From Hyaloraphidium curvatum (lineage: Eukaryota > Monoblepharomycota > Hyaloraphidiomycetes > Hyaloraphidiales > Hyaloraphidiaceae): DNA of 64,000 nt. Position 1 is the first letter of the stretch. Every line of letters begins with the position of its first letter. The position numbers and the translations under genes were made by a program. The notes beneath the pieces were generated by a model, which had not been told where the DNA came from, ran no database searches, and worked only from the letters and a program-made list of their open reading frames with translations. Below are positions 1 through 10,003 of the stretch, one piece after another. Location of the stretch: contig JAIVFI010000028.1 of assembly GCA_025558095.1 (NCBI GenBank), positions 248,001 to 312,000 of the forward strand, written 5' to 3'.

Positions 1-1208
1 GGAAGGCACCGTGATCATTGGTCGTCGGGACGCGGACTCCAAGTTCTACGGTGGGTTGAAGGGCATCCGGACCATTTGGTTCGCCTCTAATTGTGCGTCC
101 AGGCCGCAAGATCAGCGCTTCGGAGATCCTTTCGGGCAAGGTGGAGCCGCCCATGGCCGCGAAGCCCCTGTACGAGGCCATCGCTCGCATCACCGAGGGC
201 AACATTGAGGACGTCGGCGGGGACTCGGACGACGACGACGTCGGGAAGAAGGAGTGGGAGAACAAACAGAAGGAAAAGGAGCTCAAGAACCCGGACTACA
301 ACGACCCGTCGAGGCAGGCATACGAGGTGTACACGCCCGGCGGACCTCCAACGGACGTCGAGCCCCAGGGGAACAGCATGACCCGTGCCATGCACTCGGT
401 CACGGGCATGTTTCATCACAACAAGTCGACTCCGCCCCCGAATTCGGAGCAAGGCTACCAGGCATACGAGGCCTACGCCCCTGCGCCCCCCAAAAGCGGA
501 ACGAGCAAACGCCCGCCCGTCGCCCCTCCCGAGCCCGAGGAGGAGCCCGAGCCGGCGCCGCCGCCGGCCTACGCCCCCCCTACGCGTTCTTCAACCGTCT
601 CCAGCAACCCCTACGGGTCCAAGGCGGGCACCACGAGCAGGCGGGACGACCTCTATGGCTCTTCGGGATCCGGCACCACCGGGCGCCGCGACGATCTCTA
701 CGGCGCACCCACCTCGGCCGCTGCGACCAGCAGCTATGCTCCTCCTCCGAAAACCACCACCTCGGGCGGGTACCAGCCCAAGGCCCCCGTACCTGCCTCG
801 GGATACCAGCCGAAGGCTCCCACCCTGGCTTCGTCTGGCACGTCCGGCAGCACGATGAAGAAGCCGCCGCCGCCGCCGCCCAAGAAGCCGGACGCGCTCA
901 GGGACAAGAAGGAGTACGTCGTGGCGTTGTGTGGGTTCTGAGCAGGTGTTGTCAGGCGAACTAGTCTGACTCGCCTCTTCCCACGGAATCCCACAGATCC
1001 GTTCGAAGCCGTCCAACCCGGCGACCTCGAGCTCGAGATGGGCGAGACCTACGAGGTGCTGGAAAAGACGCCGAGCGCGGACGGATGGTGGAAGGGACGG
1101 GCAAAGGACGGGCGGGAAGGGCTGGTGAGCTCATTTTCGCTGTCCTTCCGTGCCCTCGCTGACAGATGCCATATGCAGTTCCCGGGCAACTACACGCGCC
1201 CTGCATGA
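1..1208 (+). CDS. YSC84: SYLF-SH3 domain protein (Ysc84/Lsb3/SH3YL1 family), 5' truncated
   Basis: 3' part of a four-exon gene that begins left of the window. Exons read as <1-50, 103-930, 997-1124 and 1179-1208, with introns of 52, 66 and 54 nt. The first exon gives VIIGRRDADSKFYG and continues after splicing as RKISASEILSGKVEPP, the C-terminal end of the SYLF (DUF500) lipid-binding domain. A long Pro/Ser/Gly-rich linker with repeated RRDDLYG and GYQPKAP motifs follows. The end is an SH3 domain read across two introns (ALYPFEAVQPGDLELEMGE, then WWKGR and FPGNYTRPA). Family members bind phosphoinositides through SYLF and proline-rich actin regulators through SH3 at endocytic sites. The domain order fits the family exactly. 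The missing N-terminus lies outside the window. Confidence 0.9.
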
Positions 1209-1303
1209 GCATCACTGCGCCGCAACAAGACGGCAAGATGGAATGGATTGTGGGCCGGTGTGGGTATTGTCCAGTCGTTTTGACCAATACACAATTGCAT
1301 ACA

Positions 1304-2887
1304 TCACCATGCCTTAGTTCTCGAGAACGAAACTTCGAACGCCGTCCGGTCCGGGATCTCGCCGTACCCCGACAGCGGAGCCCTCTTCGTGACGCGGCGG
1401 TCCGTCACCTCCACTCCCTCCCTCTGGACGAGCCAGAGCATCGCCGGGACGGTATCCAGCTCGCCCCGCTCCGGGCCCGGAGCCGAGCCGGTGATCGACT
1501 CCAGCCTCGGAAAACGGGAACCGAGGAACGACGGGAGCAGGTGGAGGGTGGCCTCCTTGCCGAGGAGCTCGACCCGTTCCAGACGCTCGAGGGACAAGTC
1601 GGGAACGTACGGCTTCGGAATCGGAGGAAGCTTGTACCCGTATGCAGGGTCCTGCGCCGGGGTGACGCGCAGCGTGGCGGAGCGCAGGGAAGGAAGCGCC
1701 GCGAGGGAACGAAACACGGTGGGTCGGAACCCGGCGTCGCCGGCCGATAGATCCGGAAAGGTCCAATCGAGGCTGCTGATCTGCCATGGAGCACCGACGG
1801 AAGGAAGCGAGGCGAGATCCAGGATGTGCAAAATCGAAAGGGAGAGGCAACGCGGGAAGAGTTCGACGAGCAGGGAGGACGGGATGGGTTCCGAACTGAC
1901 GATGCTGGAGAGCTCGGTCCGCGAGCGCGAGCGATCCGATGGGACTGACTCGCACGCTAGCGAAAGCGAAGTGAGTTCCGTAAAGCGAGCAGGGATGCTG
2001 GAAAGCCGCACAAGCACGGAGCAGAGGACATCGCCGGCGGACGGGGTCGTTGGCGCGCCCGGTCGCCACGGTGCCGGAGGCTCGACAGGGTCCGTGATGT
2101 AAAGTGAGAGGGAGTCGAGGTGCGGGGCAACCCTGCGCAGAATCTCGACCGCGGCTGGAAGAGCGCGGTTCGAGAAGCGGAGCCCGAGGCTGGGTGCCCG
2201 GCGCCCGGCCAGGAGCTCCCCTATGCGTTCCATGTTGGCAATGGCAGTTGGCTGCAAATCTCTAGGTTGTCCGATGGAGATGGTAACTTCCCTCAAGTTC
2301 GGCCTGGCTTCGAGAATCCGCACCCAACCCTCGGCGTTGATCAGGCCCGGGTCCGACTCGTCCTTCAGAGTCCTGAGCGAGGGGCAGTTTGCCGCAATCG
2401 TGTTGGACACAGCCATGTCGTCGAACCCCATGGCACTGAGTCCGTCGCCGAGTTCGAGCATCCTCAAAGAGCGCAACTGCGGCAGTCGTTCCGGGAGCCA
2501 GTTGGCAGGTAAGGTCGCCCTGGCGATCCTGAATTCGTGCAGCTTGCGCCCCACGTCGTCAATTATCTCGAGAAGAATCCGATTTGTCGCCACCATGTCT
2601 TCCCAGACAAGCCGTTTCGCGTGCGGGTACCACGGATTCTCGGGGAGCGCCCGCGGCCCCGTCGTCGCGTACTGATAGTAACGGTAGGCCGACGAATTCG
2701 TTCCCGTCAAGTAGATCTCCGAGTAGAGATACGGGATCGCGACATCTTTGAGCGCGCGGTTGCTAGCCGCGAGGGAGAAGAGCGTGGCGCGGTCGAGTCG
2801 CTTGAGAATGGGCGCCTGGAGCTCCGACGGCAACTCCAGGAGGGGAAACGTGCCCGGCACGGGCGGAGCACGGGCAGAGGGATCCAT
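1304..2887 (-). CDS. F-box domain protein
   Basis: Intronless 527-residue protein. An F-box-like segment (LLELPSELQAPILKRLDRAT, then SNRALKDVAIPYLYSEIYL) sits near residues 15-60, followed by a leucine-rich C-terminal part without a named repeat. F-box proteins normally hand substrates to SCF ubiquitin ligases through Skp1; the target is unknown. I chose the ATG at 2887 over the in-frame ATG at 2947 because it has a near-perfect context (GCCGCCATGG). The neighbour at 3025 is transcribed divergently. Identification rests on the F-box only, so the adaptor role is inferred. Confidence 0.7.
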   Translation of the reverse strand: MDPSARAPPVPGTFPLLELPSELQAPILKRLDRATLFSLAASNRALKDVAIPYLYSEIYLTGTNSSAYRYYQYATTGPRALPENPWYPHAKRLVWEDMVATNRILLEIIDDVGRKLHEFRIARATLPANWLPERLPQLRSLRMLELGDGLSAMGFDDMAVSNTIAANCPSLRTLKDESDPGLINAEGWVRILEARPNLREVTISIGQPRDLQPTAIANMERIGELLAGRRAPSLGLRFSNRALPAAVEILRRVAPHLDSLSLYITDPVEPPAPWRPGAPTTPSAGDVLCSVLVRLSSIPARFTELTSLSLACESVPSDRSRSRTELSSIVSSEPIPSSLLVELFPRCLSLSILHILDLASLPSVGAPWQISSLDWTFPDLSAGDAGFRPTVFRSLAALPSLRSATLRVTPAQDPAYGYKLPPIPKPYVPDLSLERLERVELLGKEATLHLLPSFLGSRFPRLESITGSAPGPERGELDTVPAMLWLVQREGVEVTDRRVTKRAPLSGYGEIPDRTAFEVSFSRTKAW

Positions 2888-3024
2888 GGCGGCGCCAACC
2901 GGTGAAACGCGGCGGATGAAGGTTGCGGGCGGGGCGATGGAATGCACTGCGGCCGCGGCACTCCGGCAGCATCACCTTCGCGCGGCATAGCATCAGCGGT
3001 TCCGCGTCAGACTCCCGAAACGCG

Positions 3025-3654
3025 ATGGAAACGGATCTCCGTCGCCTCCGACGCGTCGGTTTCGTGTGCCTCGCCACGAGCGGTGTTCTCTCCGGCGTCC
3101 GCTCGGTCCTGGACTTCCTCGCTGGCCCACCGCCCTCGATCGGAGCAGACATTTTGGCCTGGACCGTTGTGCAACGGACAAAGATAGCTCTGTCGAACGA
3201 GCTCCTGGCCTTTTCGGCGGCGCTGCTGGTACCCACCCTGCCGCAGCTGCATGCTCTTCTGCAGCGAGGAGGGCTCTTGAAGGCAATTCTCGGTTGCGGC
3301 CTGCTCGCAGCCGCTATTCCTGTTCTCTTTCTTGCGGTCGTTTTCCAGGGACGGTTCGTTTATCCGATCGGCGGGCTCTCCCTGCGATCTGCGGACTCCG
3401 CGGAGCTCCTCGTGGCACTCTATCTCGGCAGCCTGCATCTGGCATCGATCCTGCGCGCTGCGGCGACGGTTGCCACTTCCCTTGCTCTGCGGACCATTCC
3501 CGAAGGAGGCACTTTGGGGACTTGGGGTTTGACCGCGGCCGTGGTCGAGTTTATTGGCTCGTACCCAGATTTTGGGCCGGTAGTGCTGTTTGCTTGCCAA
3601 ATCGGGCCGGCGGTGTGGTTTATAGCCCTGGGACTTGCTTTTGCCGGGGCGTAA
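3025..3654 (+). CDS. Predicted multi-pass membrane protein, unknown function
   Basis: A 209-residue ORF read from the ATG at 3025 (METDLRRLRRVGFVCLATSG). It shows about five or six hydrophobic stretches, including LLKAILGCGLLAAAIPVLFL and VVLFACQIGPAVWFIALGLA. Length and spacing resemble small DUF4386-type membrane proteins, but I see no diagnostic motif. No intron is needed. It is divergent from the F-box gene and convergent with the small gene ending at 3879. Confidence 0.55.
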   Translation: METDLRRLRRVGFVCLATSGVLSGVRSVLDFLAGPPPSIGADILAWTVVQRTKIALSNELLAFSAALLVPTLPQLHALLQRGGLLKAILGCGLLAAAIPVLFLAVVFQGRFVYPIGGLSLRSADSAELLVALYLGSLHLASILRAAATVATSLALRTIPEGGTLGTWGLTAAVVEFIGSYPDFGPVVLFACQIGPAVWFIALGLAFAGA

Positions 3655-3878
3655 GCGGCATCCGGCCTTCGTGATCACGATTCGAAAAGGTGGACGACCC
3701 GATGTCTCGCACGGCCCAAAGGAGGTCAAGGGCAATTCAGTGGCAATTCACACCGATGAACATTCCAAGAAGAGCAGCCAAGTGTCCGCGCCAAAGCGAT
3801 CCAATGAGTCCGTGATCCAAGTTCCCCCAGCAGTCCAGACCCCGGGCGCCGTGCCGGCCGGTCTGCCCCAGGCCGCCC

Positions 3879-4412
3879 TCAGGCCTCGCAAGCCTCCACT
3901 GCTGTCGCAGCAAACATCCGCTGCCTCGTCTTTCCCCTCACTCTGCCCACCGGCTCCCGTTTCCGGATTCCTTTGGCCTCCTCCGCTGATGCGAGCTCGA
4001 CCGGGGCACCCCTCGCCCCCACAAAGTCCTCGTCCGCGTAGCGCGCCCCCTCGCCTCCGTACAGGAGCAATCGCCGCGAAGCGACGAGCACGCCGGGGCC
4101 CCTGGGGTTCCGCACGGTAGCGTAGAGCGTCGCGAAGGCCCGCGCCTCGCCCTCCTCGCCCACGGGCAGCCGGATCGCGCGGCGCTGGCCGGGGAGCACG
4201 ACCTCGATCCGCACCTTCGGCAGCGGCAGCGGCTTGCGCTTCCCGGTCCACGGGGGCGCGGCGATCTCGCCTCCGGCCACCGCTTCTTCGACTTTCCACC
4301 AGTCCGGCTCGCCGTGGCCGGCGCCGGGCTCCTCCAGCGCGACGACGATGGCGTGCGATGTGGCGTTCAACACCGCGTACGAACAGGCGTCCCGGGACTG
4401 CGCCGCGCCCAT
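3879..4412 (-). CDS. Small hypothetical protein with possible N-myristoylation signal
   Basis: A 177-residue ORF. The ATG at 4412 gives MGAAQSRDACSY, a Gly2-Ser6 N-terminus typical of N-myristoylated proteins with a nearby Cys that could be palmitoylated. The body contains an ordered-looking segment (SYAVLNATSHAIVVALEEPG, RIEVVLPGQRRAIRLPVGEE, FATLYATVRN) suggesting a beta-rich fold. Another frame on the same strand (3748-4614) is longer but of low-complexity Arg/Gly composition, so I prefer this one. No family is recognised, and the 3' end could extend through an unseen intron. Confidence 0.45.
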   Translation of the reverse strand: MGAAQSRDACSYAVLNATSHAIVVALEEPGAGHGEPDWWKVEEAVAGGEIAAPPWTGKRKPLPLPKVRIEVVLPGQRRAIRLPVGEEGEARAFATLYATVRNPRGPGVLVASRRLLLYGGEGARYADEDFVGARGAPVELASAEEAKGIRKREPVGRVRGKTRQRMFAATAVEACEA

Positions 4413-5346
4413 GTTTGCCGATTTCGGTTGGTTGGGCGAAGGGTGGCCGGGTCTGGATCGGCGGGTGCGGCCGCCGATTGTTGCGGCCGCCGACCGTCTC
4501 CCGCCCTCCCGCCGCCTCCGCGAGAGGCTGCCGCAAACGCCGGGGAAAGGCGATTCTTTGCCACCGCACGACCGGAAGCAACCACGGTTGGGTTCCAGCC
4601 CGCGCTCGGGCCACCCGGTAACCGGGCCGACTTTCCGCAGCACAGCCATGCCAGCTCCCAGCTTGGCGTTGCGCCGGCGGCCGATGCCCGATCTTTCCCC
4701 AGGGGCAGCGCGGATGCGGGCCGATCTATTACAGGAGCATTCTATGGATACCGGGCCACATTTCCGACCACCGGATGCGGGGATTCCAGCTTGGACGGGT
4801 CATTGGATAAGTGTGTGTCGGAAGCCACATATCGGACATGACCGCCGGCAGGTCGAATCGAACGTCTAGAGCCTCACAGAGAGCCGGCAATCTATAAAAC
4901 ATCGTTCGAGGAGCCCGGGTGCTTTTTCTCGGGGATCGGTTGCCGGCAACGTGTGACATGCTTTCTCGAGCCGGTTGGAATCGCACCCGACTAACCTGGC
5001 AGCAGACCCGCTGGACATGTCCAGACCGACCTGCGGTGCGCTCTTCCTCTGTTCCATCTGGTCTCCTTGCTGCTTGAGCAGGTGGACAGAGGAGTTTGTG
5101 CTCGTCTCGGGACCGGACTTTGCGAACGAAGCAGTCAGGTTTCTTCAGCATTTGTCAAAGGTTCTGCCGTCGTCATCTTGCTGCGACGTGCGGGAGAACT
5201 CAGAATCATTTCCGCCCAACACTCGCTTTGCCTCGCTCGAGATCTGCAGCGGAGTCATTTCGGGAAACTGGCTGATTCGGGGTCAGAGCTCCCTGGGGCG
5301 AGTCATCCACCGACAACATCGAACAACTGCCAGCAGAAACATCCGC
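4413..5346. other. Intergenic, divergent promoter region
   Basis: Separates the minus-strand gene starting at 4412 from the plus-strand MFS gene starting at 5347. A TATAAA sequence lies at 4893-4898 on the plus strand, about 450 bases before the MFS ATG. The MFS frame stays open upstream to 4975 but that extension has no transporter-like sequence. I see no RNA gene or repeat. Confidence 0.4.
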
Positions 5347-7008
5347 ATGGACACCATTGGAAGACGAAGAGAGCCCGCGGACGAGCCGCAGCCCAATGAG
5401 GGACCCCGGGACGACGGTCCGCAAGGCGCTGTCGCGGCGCTCCCACGAGAACCCGAGCCGCTAGTCGCCACCGCGCTGGCCTCCCTCGGCTTCGGCGCCT
5501 TCCAGCGCCGCGCGTTTGCGCTCGGCTCGATCGGCTGGTCCGTCGGCGGGCTGTACTGCACCGGCGTCCCCCTCCTGCTGCCGCAGCTCGAGGCCTCGTT
5601 CGGGGCCTCCCGCGCTACGCAGGGCCTCTTCCTGCTTTGCTTCTACCTCGGATTCGCGCTCGGCGAGCTGCTCACCGGCGAACTCGCGGGCAGCAAAGGT
5701 CGCGTACCTTCTTTCATCGGGACACTCTGGGCCATGCCGGTGGCAGCGGCTCTGACCGCCGTTTCGCCGTGGTTTCCCCTCGCCTGCATATTCGCCCTCG
5801 CCCTCGGAGGCGGCATCGGAGGGATGACCAACGTCGCCGCGTCCCTCTTTCTCGAATGGGTGCCGAAATCCAAGGCTTCGTTGATGAGCTACATGAACCT
5901 TGTCTACTATGTCGTGTGCCTGGTTCCCTCAATCCTCGCCTTCCTTCTGCTCCCCCTAGACATTACCATCTACGGTCCGCCGGGAAGCGGTGCATGGCGT
6001 GCCTACTTGCTTGCCCTCGCCGGAATTGGCGCGCTTTCGGCGGCGGCGACTCACATCTTCGTCAGGCCGCTGTTGGAGACGCCGCACTTCTTAGCCTCCA
6101 AGGGTAGGCTCGCGGAAGCTGCATACGTGCTGCGCCGCGCGGCAGGAATTAACGGACGAGACGCGGACGGGGTCGCCGAAATCACGCAGCTCGAAATGCT
6201 GGCCGCTGACAAGGCTGCTAAGGCAGGCAAGCCCGACGGATCGTTCTCCTCCAAGCTTGCATCACTACCTTCCAAAGCTGCCGCGGCGTGGCGGTCGCTG
6301 GTTTCGTTCTTCCGCGAAGCCGGAGCGGCCTCGCTCGCAGGCGGACCGCAATTCCGCCGAAATGGAACCTTGCTCTATTTCTTTTGGACCCTTTACTTCT
6401 TCGGCACTACCATGTTCTCGGGCTTCGTCGCCGTCATCATGCAGGACCTCGGCCTCACGGACGTGAGGGGAACCTATCGGGATTTGATCATCTACACGCT
6501 ATTCGCAGCGCCGTCGACGATCGCTGCCAAGTACATGCTGGATAGCCCACGTCTGGGCAGAGTCGGCACCCTGTGGACCACAACACTGTTCGCTGCGCTC
6601 TCCCTCGGCGCATTCTCCGCGGTCTGCGTGCTCGCAGCGCGCACTCCTTCGTCCGCGCTTCAGATCGGTGCCGTCGTCGCCTCGACGTGTTTCAACGCCG
6701 GCGCACAGGCCTCGGGCGCGGCGCTGTGGCTCTACACGCCCGAGCTGTTTGCTCCTGGAGTGCGCACCGAGGTCGTCGCGCTGTACATGGGGGTCGGAAG
6801 GGCCGCGGCGACGGTGGCGCCCGCGATTGCCGGGGTGCTGCTGCGCGTGCCGATCGCGGGGAGCACGGCGCTGCTGCCCCTCGTCGCGGGGGTTCTGCTT
6901 GCGGTCTCGGCGGTGCTCGCGAGGTTCATGCCTGTGGAAACTCTGCCCGGCAAAAGGGACAGGGCGGGGAAGGTACACCCCGAGGATGCGGCCGGATCCA
7001 AAGGGTGA
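5347..7008 (+). CDS. Major facilitator superfamily transporter (SV2-like sugar-transporter branch)
   Basis: A 553-residue intronless protein read from the ATG at 5347. Twelve hydrophobic segments fall in two groups of six separated by a cytoplasmic loop of roughly 100 residues (around LLETPHFLASKGRLAEAAYV and the Ala/Lys-rich stretch after it). The loop helix motif after TM6 and the conserved pattern FYLGFALGELLTGELAGSKG between TM2 and TM3 place it with SV2-like organic-ion/sugar transporters. The substrate cannot be read from the sequence. The N-terminal 45 residues are hydrophilic. No biosynthetic genes flank it, so a general nutrient or efflux role is the safest inference. Confidence 0.8.
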   Translation: MDTIGRRREPADEPQPNEGPRDDGPQGAVAALPREPEPLVATALASLGFGAFQRRAFALGSIGWSVGGLYCTGVPLLLPQLEASFGASRATQGLFLLCFYLGFALGELLTGELAGSKGRVPSFIGTLWAMPVAAALTAVSPWFPLACIFALALGGGIGGMTNVAASLFLEWVPKSKASLMSYMNLVYYVVCLVPSILAFLLLPLDITIYGPPGSGAWRAYLLALAGIGALSAAATHIFVRPLLETPHFLASKGRLAEAAYVLRRAAGINGRDADGVAEITQLEMLAADKAAKAGKPDGSFSSKLASLPSKAAAAWRSLVSFFREAGAASLAGGPQFRRNGTLLYFFWTLYFFGTTMFSGFVAVIMQDLGLTDVRGTYRDLIIYTLFAAPSTIAAKYMLDSPRLGRVGTLWTTTLFAALSLGAFSAVCVLAARTPSSALQIGAVVASTCFNAGAQASGAALWLYTPELFAPGVRTEVVALYMGVGRAAATVAPAIAGVLLRVPIAGSTALLPLVAGVLLAVSAVLARFMPVETLPGKRDRAGKVHPEDAAGSKG

Positions 7009-7061
7009 GCCTTGAGAAGCCGAGTCTTTTGATCCGCATGTGCATAGAGTTAAACGCAGCA

Positions 7062-7961
7062 TTAGCCGTACAGCAGCTCGTCTGCCGGTACCTCGCCCCG
7101 AACGGGCCGGCGCGCCCCGTTCCCATCGGGCAACGGCATATGCAGCCCTCTCCTCAACGTCTGCCGCCAGACATCCCCTCCGACATCAACGCCGATCCTC
7201 TCCAGGGCCCGCTCGAGGTCCTCGGCCGTCCGCACGGGCTCCACCGTCTTGGAATCCCCCTCGGTGGTCGTCAGCTTGCCGTCGCTCAGCACCATCCTGC
7301 CCCCGCCTTCCAAACCTATGGCCACGTTCACGTCCTCGCGTATCGCCTCGCCCCGCTTGTTCGACTGGAAGAAGTTGACCACCTCCAGATCCGCTACGGT
7401 CACGGGCGCGTCCTCGGCGATCCAGACGTCTGCCCAACCGTCATTCCTCTGAACCTGCAGCACCCAGCCTCCCTCTTCCCGGACTAGACGACACGTCCCG
7501 TGCATCGTCTCCTGAACCAGGCCCTCCTCCAGCACCAGCGGCGCCGACAGTCTCAGGGATCCGTACGCAACCTCGACCAGGTATTCGTCGCACTCCCCAT
7601 GGCAATTCTCCATCGGCAGCCTCACAAAGAGCGCGGAATGTGCACGGGGGACATCCCGCCCCTCTTCGACCCTCCACCGGGCCCTCGCCAAGGCGATCCT
7701 CGTGGAGTACCCGACGGCGTCGAGGGCAAGCTTCAAGAGGAGCGTGTGCTCGTGGCACCATCCACCCCTCCTCCTTCGGACCATCTTTTCCTGCAGACCC
7801 GCGGCGGAGAGGTCGGGGGTCCGGCCAAGCACGGCGTCAATGTTTTCGAAGGGAATGGAGAGGGCGTGGCGCAGGACGAGGGAGTGGAGGGTCGGAAGGT
7901 CCGGCTCCAGTGGTCCCGGGAGGGAGACGCGCGCGAGGTACGCGTCGAGGTCGAAGGGCAT
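7062..7961 (-). CDS. NAT: Arylamine N-acetyltransferase
   Basis: Single-exon 299-residue protein of the NAT family, which transfers acetyl from acetyl-CoA to arylamines and hydrazines through a Cys-His-Asp triad. The catalytic Cys is C69 in RRGGWCHEH (family RGGxCxExN) and the His is H108 in PRAHSALFV. The third residue is Glu (E130 in YLVEVAYG) where most members have Asp. N-terminal FENIDAVLG and length fit the family. It is convergent with the MFS gene, 53 bases away. The Glu variant is discussed in the findings. In fungi NATs often detoxify aryl amines, but the substrate here is unknown. Confidence 0.88.
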   Translation of the reverse strand: MPFDLDAYLARVSLPGPLEPDLPTLHSLVLRHALSIPFENIDAVLGRTPDLSAAGLQEKMVRRRRGGWCHEHTLLLKLALDAVGYSTRIALARARWRVEEGRDVPRAHSALFVRLPMENCHGECDEYLVEVAYGSLRLSAPLVLEEGLVQETMHGTCRLVREEGGWVLQVQRNDGWADVWIAEDAPVTVADLEVVNFFQSNKRGEAIREDVNVAIGLEGGGRMVLSDGKLTTTEGDSKTVEPVRTAEDLERALERIGVDVGGDVWRQTLRRGLHMPLPDGNGARRPVRGEVPADELLYG

Positions 7962-8263
7962 CGCGGTAGCGCGGAGAGTCTCGAGAGTGGGCGCTTTTTC
8001 TGATCCCGTTTGGTATCGCCCGGCCGGTGCGCACCGGCCGCGAACGCGTTTGGACGGGAGACAAAGCCGGCCGGTTCGATCAGGGGCTCGGTGCGGATGC
8101 CGTTGGAGACGTCAACGCGCACCGGATTTCATCCAACCATGCCATGCGAGGCTTCAGGCAGTGATTCAAAGATACAGCCTTCATCTTTCCCGCCAGCGGC
8201 GTCTCGCTACAGCTCCACGTCAACGCTCCCTTCTCAACCTGCGTCACTCCCGTCCCCATCCGC
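7962..8263. other. Intergenic between two minus-strand genes
   Basis: Holds the upstream region of the NAT gene and the 3' flank of the membrane-protein gene. I see no gene, repeat or structured RNA in it. Confidence 0.4.
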
Positions 8264-10003
8264 TCAAGATGGCTGCAAGGGGCAGTACGTTTGCAGAGTC
8301 ACGAACGTGCCAAAACCCCGCATGATGCCCCAACCGCCGACGATGAGCGTCAGCAGCGTGACTGCGACCGTCTTGGCCAGCCCGTACGTGACGGGCAGGC
8401 CCCAGAAACGGATTCTGTGGTGTTCCGCCGAGCCCGCAAGACCTTGCAGCAGCACTGCCCGGGCGCGCACACGCTCCTGTACAGCATCCCGTTGCGGTGA
8501 AGGCGGAAGTCCGGCTGCTTCAGACAAGAGACTCGAAAGCGAGAGGTGAGCCGAGCGGTACAGTTCCGAGACGGCATCCATCTGGCCGTTGATGCTCGGT
8601 AGCCCGAATAATGTGAGTACGATGAAGACAGGGAACCAGAGGATTCCCACGAGGATCCACCCCGGGATGCAGTATCCAGTTGACACCGAGACCACGAGCC
8701 ACGCCAGGCACATAGGCACGTACATGGTCGCAAGGGAGGATGCTATGGCGATTTCGGTCGCGTTTCCTTCAAATGCGGACCAGCGGGAAGCATAGCCCCG
8801 GTGCAGCTCGACAAAGAGCTCTTGCGCGGGCAAGAGAGCAAGGCCGGACACGGGATCGGCGAGCGCAGCCGCAGCCCGAGAGACGAAGGAGCGGAGCGAA
8901 AGGTACGTTGCGCGGCGGTATACGCGGGTGCAGATGCGAACGAACGGATCGTTCCTGCCGACGAATGTCCGCCAAAACGACGGAGCAGAGTACTGGAGGA
9001 TTGTGAGCAGCGAAAGGGTTCCAAGAATGGCACCCCACGCCCGCGACCAGATGATGCCGCCGAGGAAAACAAGAGCGGTCCAGCGCATGAGAGACATGTA
9101 CAGAGCAACCGGGAGTTGCAGCCCAAGGCTCCTGAGGAAGCGTTCCCATGGGATCCAACGCACGAGCGAGCGAACGCAATTGCGGCAGGGACATAGCGAG
9201 TCACCCTCGCGGTGTGCGACGAGCCCCGAAACCCCGTCCTGGTCCAGCTCGAGGGTGTCGCAGTCGGTGTCAGCGACCAGCACCGCTCCTGGGGCCCCCT
9301 GCAGCTGCCACAACCGCCACAGCTGCTTCACAGACATGAGATGGATATCCCGCGGTGGCGGCGCGTCTTTGGACGCCCAGTGCATCGCCAGCGACACAAC
9401 AGTGTTGGAAACGATAAAGAAACCAAGGTTGAAGGTCCCGGCGATGAGCTGCGTTTGCCCAAAGGTGCCCGCCGTGTCCAGAATGAACGGAATGGGCATA
9501 ACACAGACCACGCCCAGGCTGTGGAGCACGCCCGGGACCCAGGAGTTTCCGAGCGCTATCCATGGGGAAAGCGAGTTGACGGCGCGCTCCTGCCACGCGA
9601 GCCAGCCTCCTCCATGCTCCGACGCGGCTCGGATCCATTTTTCAAAGGTGATCGGGTCAGATTGTTCCGATTCGATGTCGTCGGGGGACCGGTCGTCGCC
9701 GTTCGCGGAGAGCGGCAAGCGGTCCTCGAACAGCGCGGCTGCCGCCGACGGCGCCGAGTCCGGGAATATCACGAGCCATTCCTCGGCGGAAAACGAAAGC
9801 GGCGCAGCGCTCCGCTCCTGCGGGGACATCTCGAGCCCAAGTCTCCCACACGGTTGCTGTGGTGGACCAGCCGCAACACTGTATCGCGCCGCCGCGGTCT
9901 TGCAGATTTCAAGGCAGCGGATCCAATCCAGCTTCTTGAGCTGCAGAAGATCATCGGATGGAGAGATTCGCTTCGCGGAAAGCTTCCGCCGCCTTACTTT
10001 CAT
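8264..10003 (-). CDS. Large multi-pass membrane protein, unknown
   Basis: A 579-residue uninterrupted ORF on a strand with no comparable competitor. The N-terminal 130 residues are hydrophilic. About seven or eight hydrophobic spans follow, in two clusters around residues 160-220 and 290-350 and a third near the C-terminus (VVSVSTGYCIPGWILVGILW, VTYGLAKTVAVTLLTLIVGG). A cysteine-rich loop (SLCPCRNCVRSLVRW) lies between clusters. No transporter or channel signature is recognised. The ATG at 9829 (MSPQERSAAPLSF) is an alternative start that removes 58 charged residues. Divergent from the Ert1-like gene. Confidence 0.6.
   Translation of the reverse strand: MKVRRRKLSAKRISPSDDLLQLKKLDWIRCLEICKTAAARYSVAAGPPQQPCGRLGLEMSPQERSAAPLSFSAEEWLVIFPDSAPSAAAALFEDRLPLSANGDDRSPDDIESEQSDPITFEKWIRAASEHGGGWLAWQERAVNSLSPWIALGNSWVPGVLHSLGVVCVMPIPFILDTAGTFGQTQLIAGTFNLGFFIVSNTVVSLAMHWASKDAPPPRDIHLMSVKQLWRLWQLQGAPGAVLVADTDCDTLELDQDGVSGLVAHREGDSLCPCRNCVRSLVRWIPWERFLRSLGLQLPVALYMSLMRWTALVFLGGIIWSRAWGAILGTLSLLTILQYSAPSFWRTFVGRNDPFVRICTRVYRRATYLSLRSFVSRAAAALADPVSGLALLPAQELFVELHRGYASRWSAFEGNATEIAIASSLATMYVPMCLAWLVVSVSTGYCIPGWILVGILWFPVFIVLTLFGLPSINGQMDAVSELYRSAHLSLSSLLSEAAGLPPSPQRDAVQERVRARAVLLQGLAGSAEHHRIRFWGLPVTYGLAKTVAVTLLTLIVGGWGIMRGFGTFVTLQTYCPLQPS

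Noticed and set aside
3748-4614. 288-codon frame overlapping the small gene at 3879-4412
   Set aside because: Dominated by Arg/Ala/Gly runs; the overlapping frame has ordered sequence and a good start.
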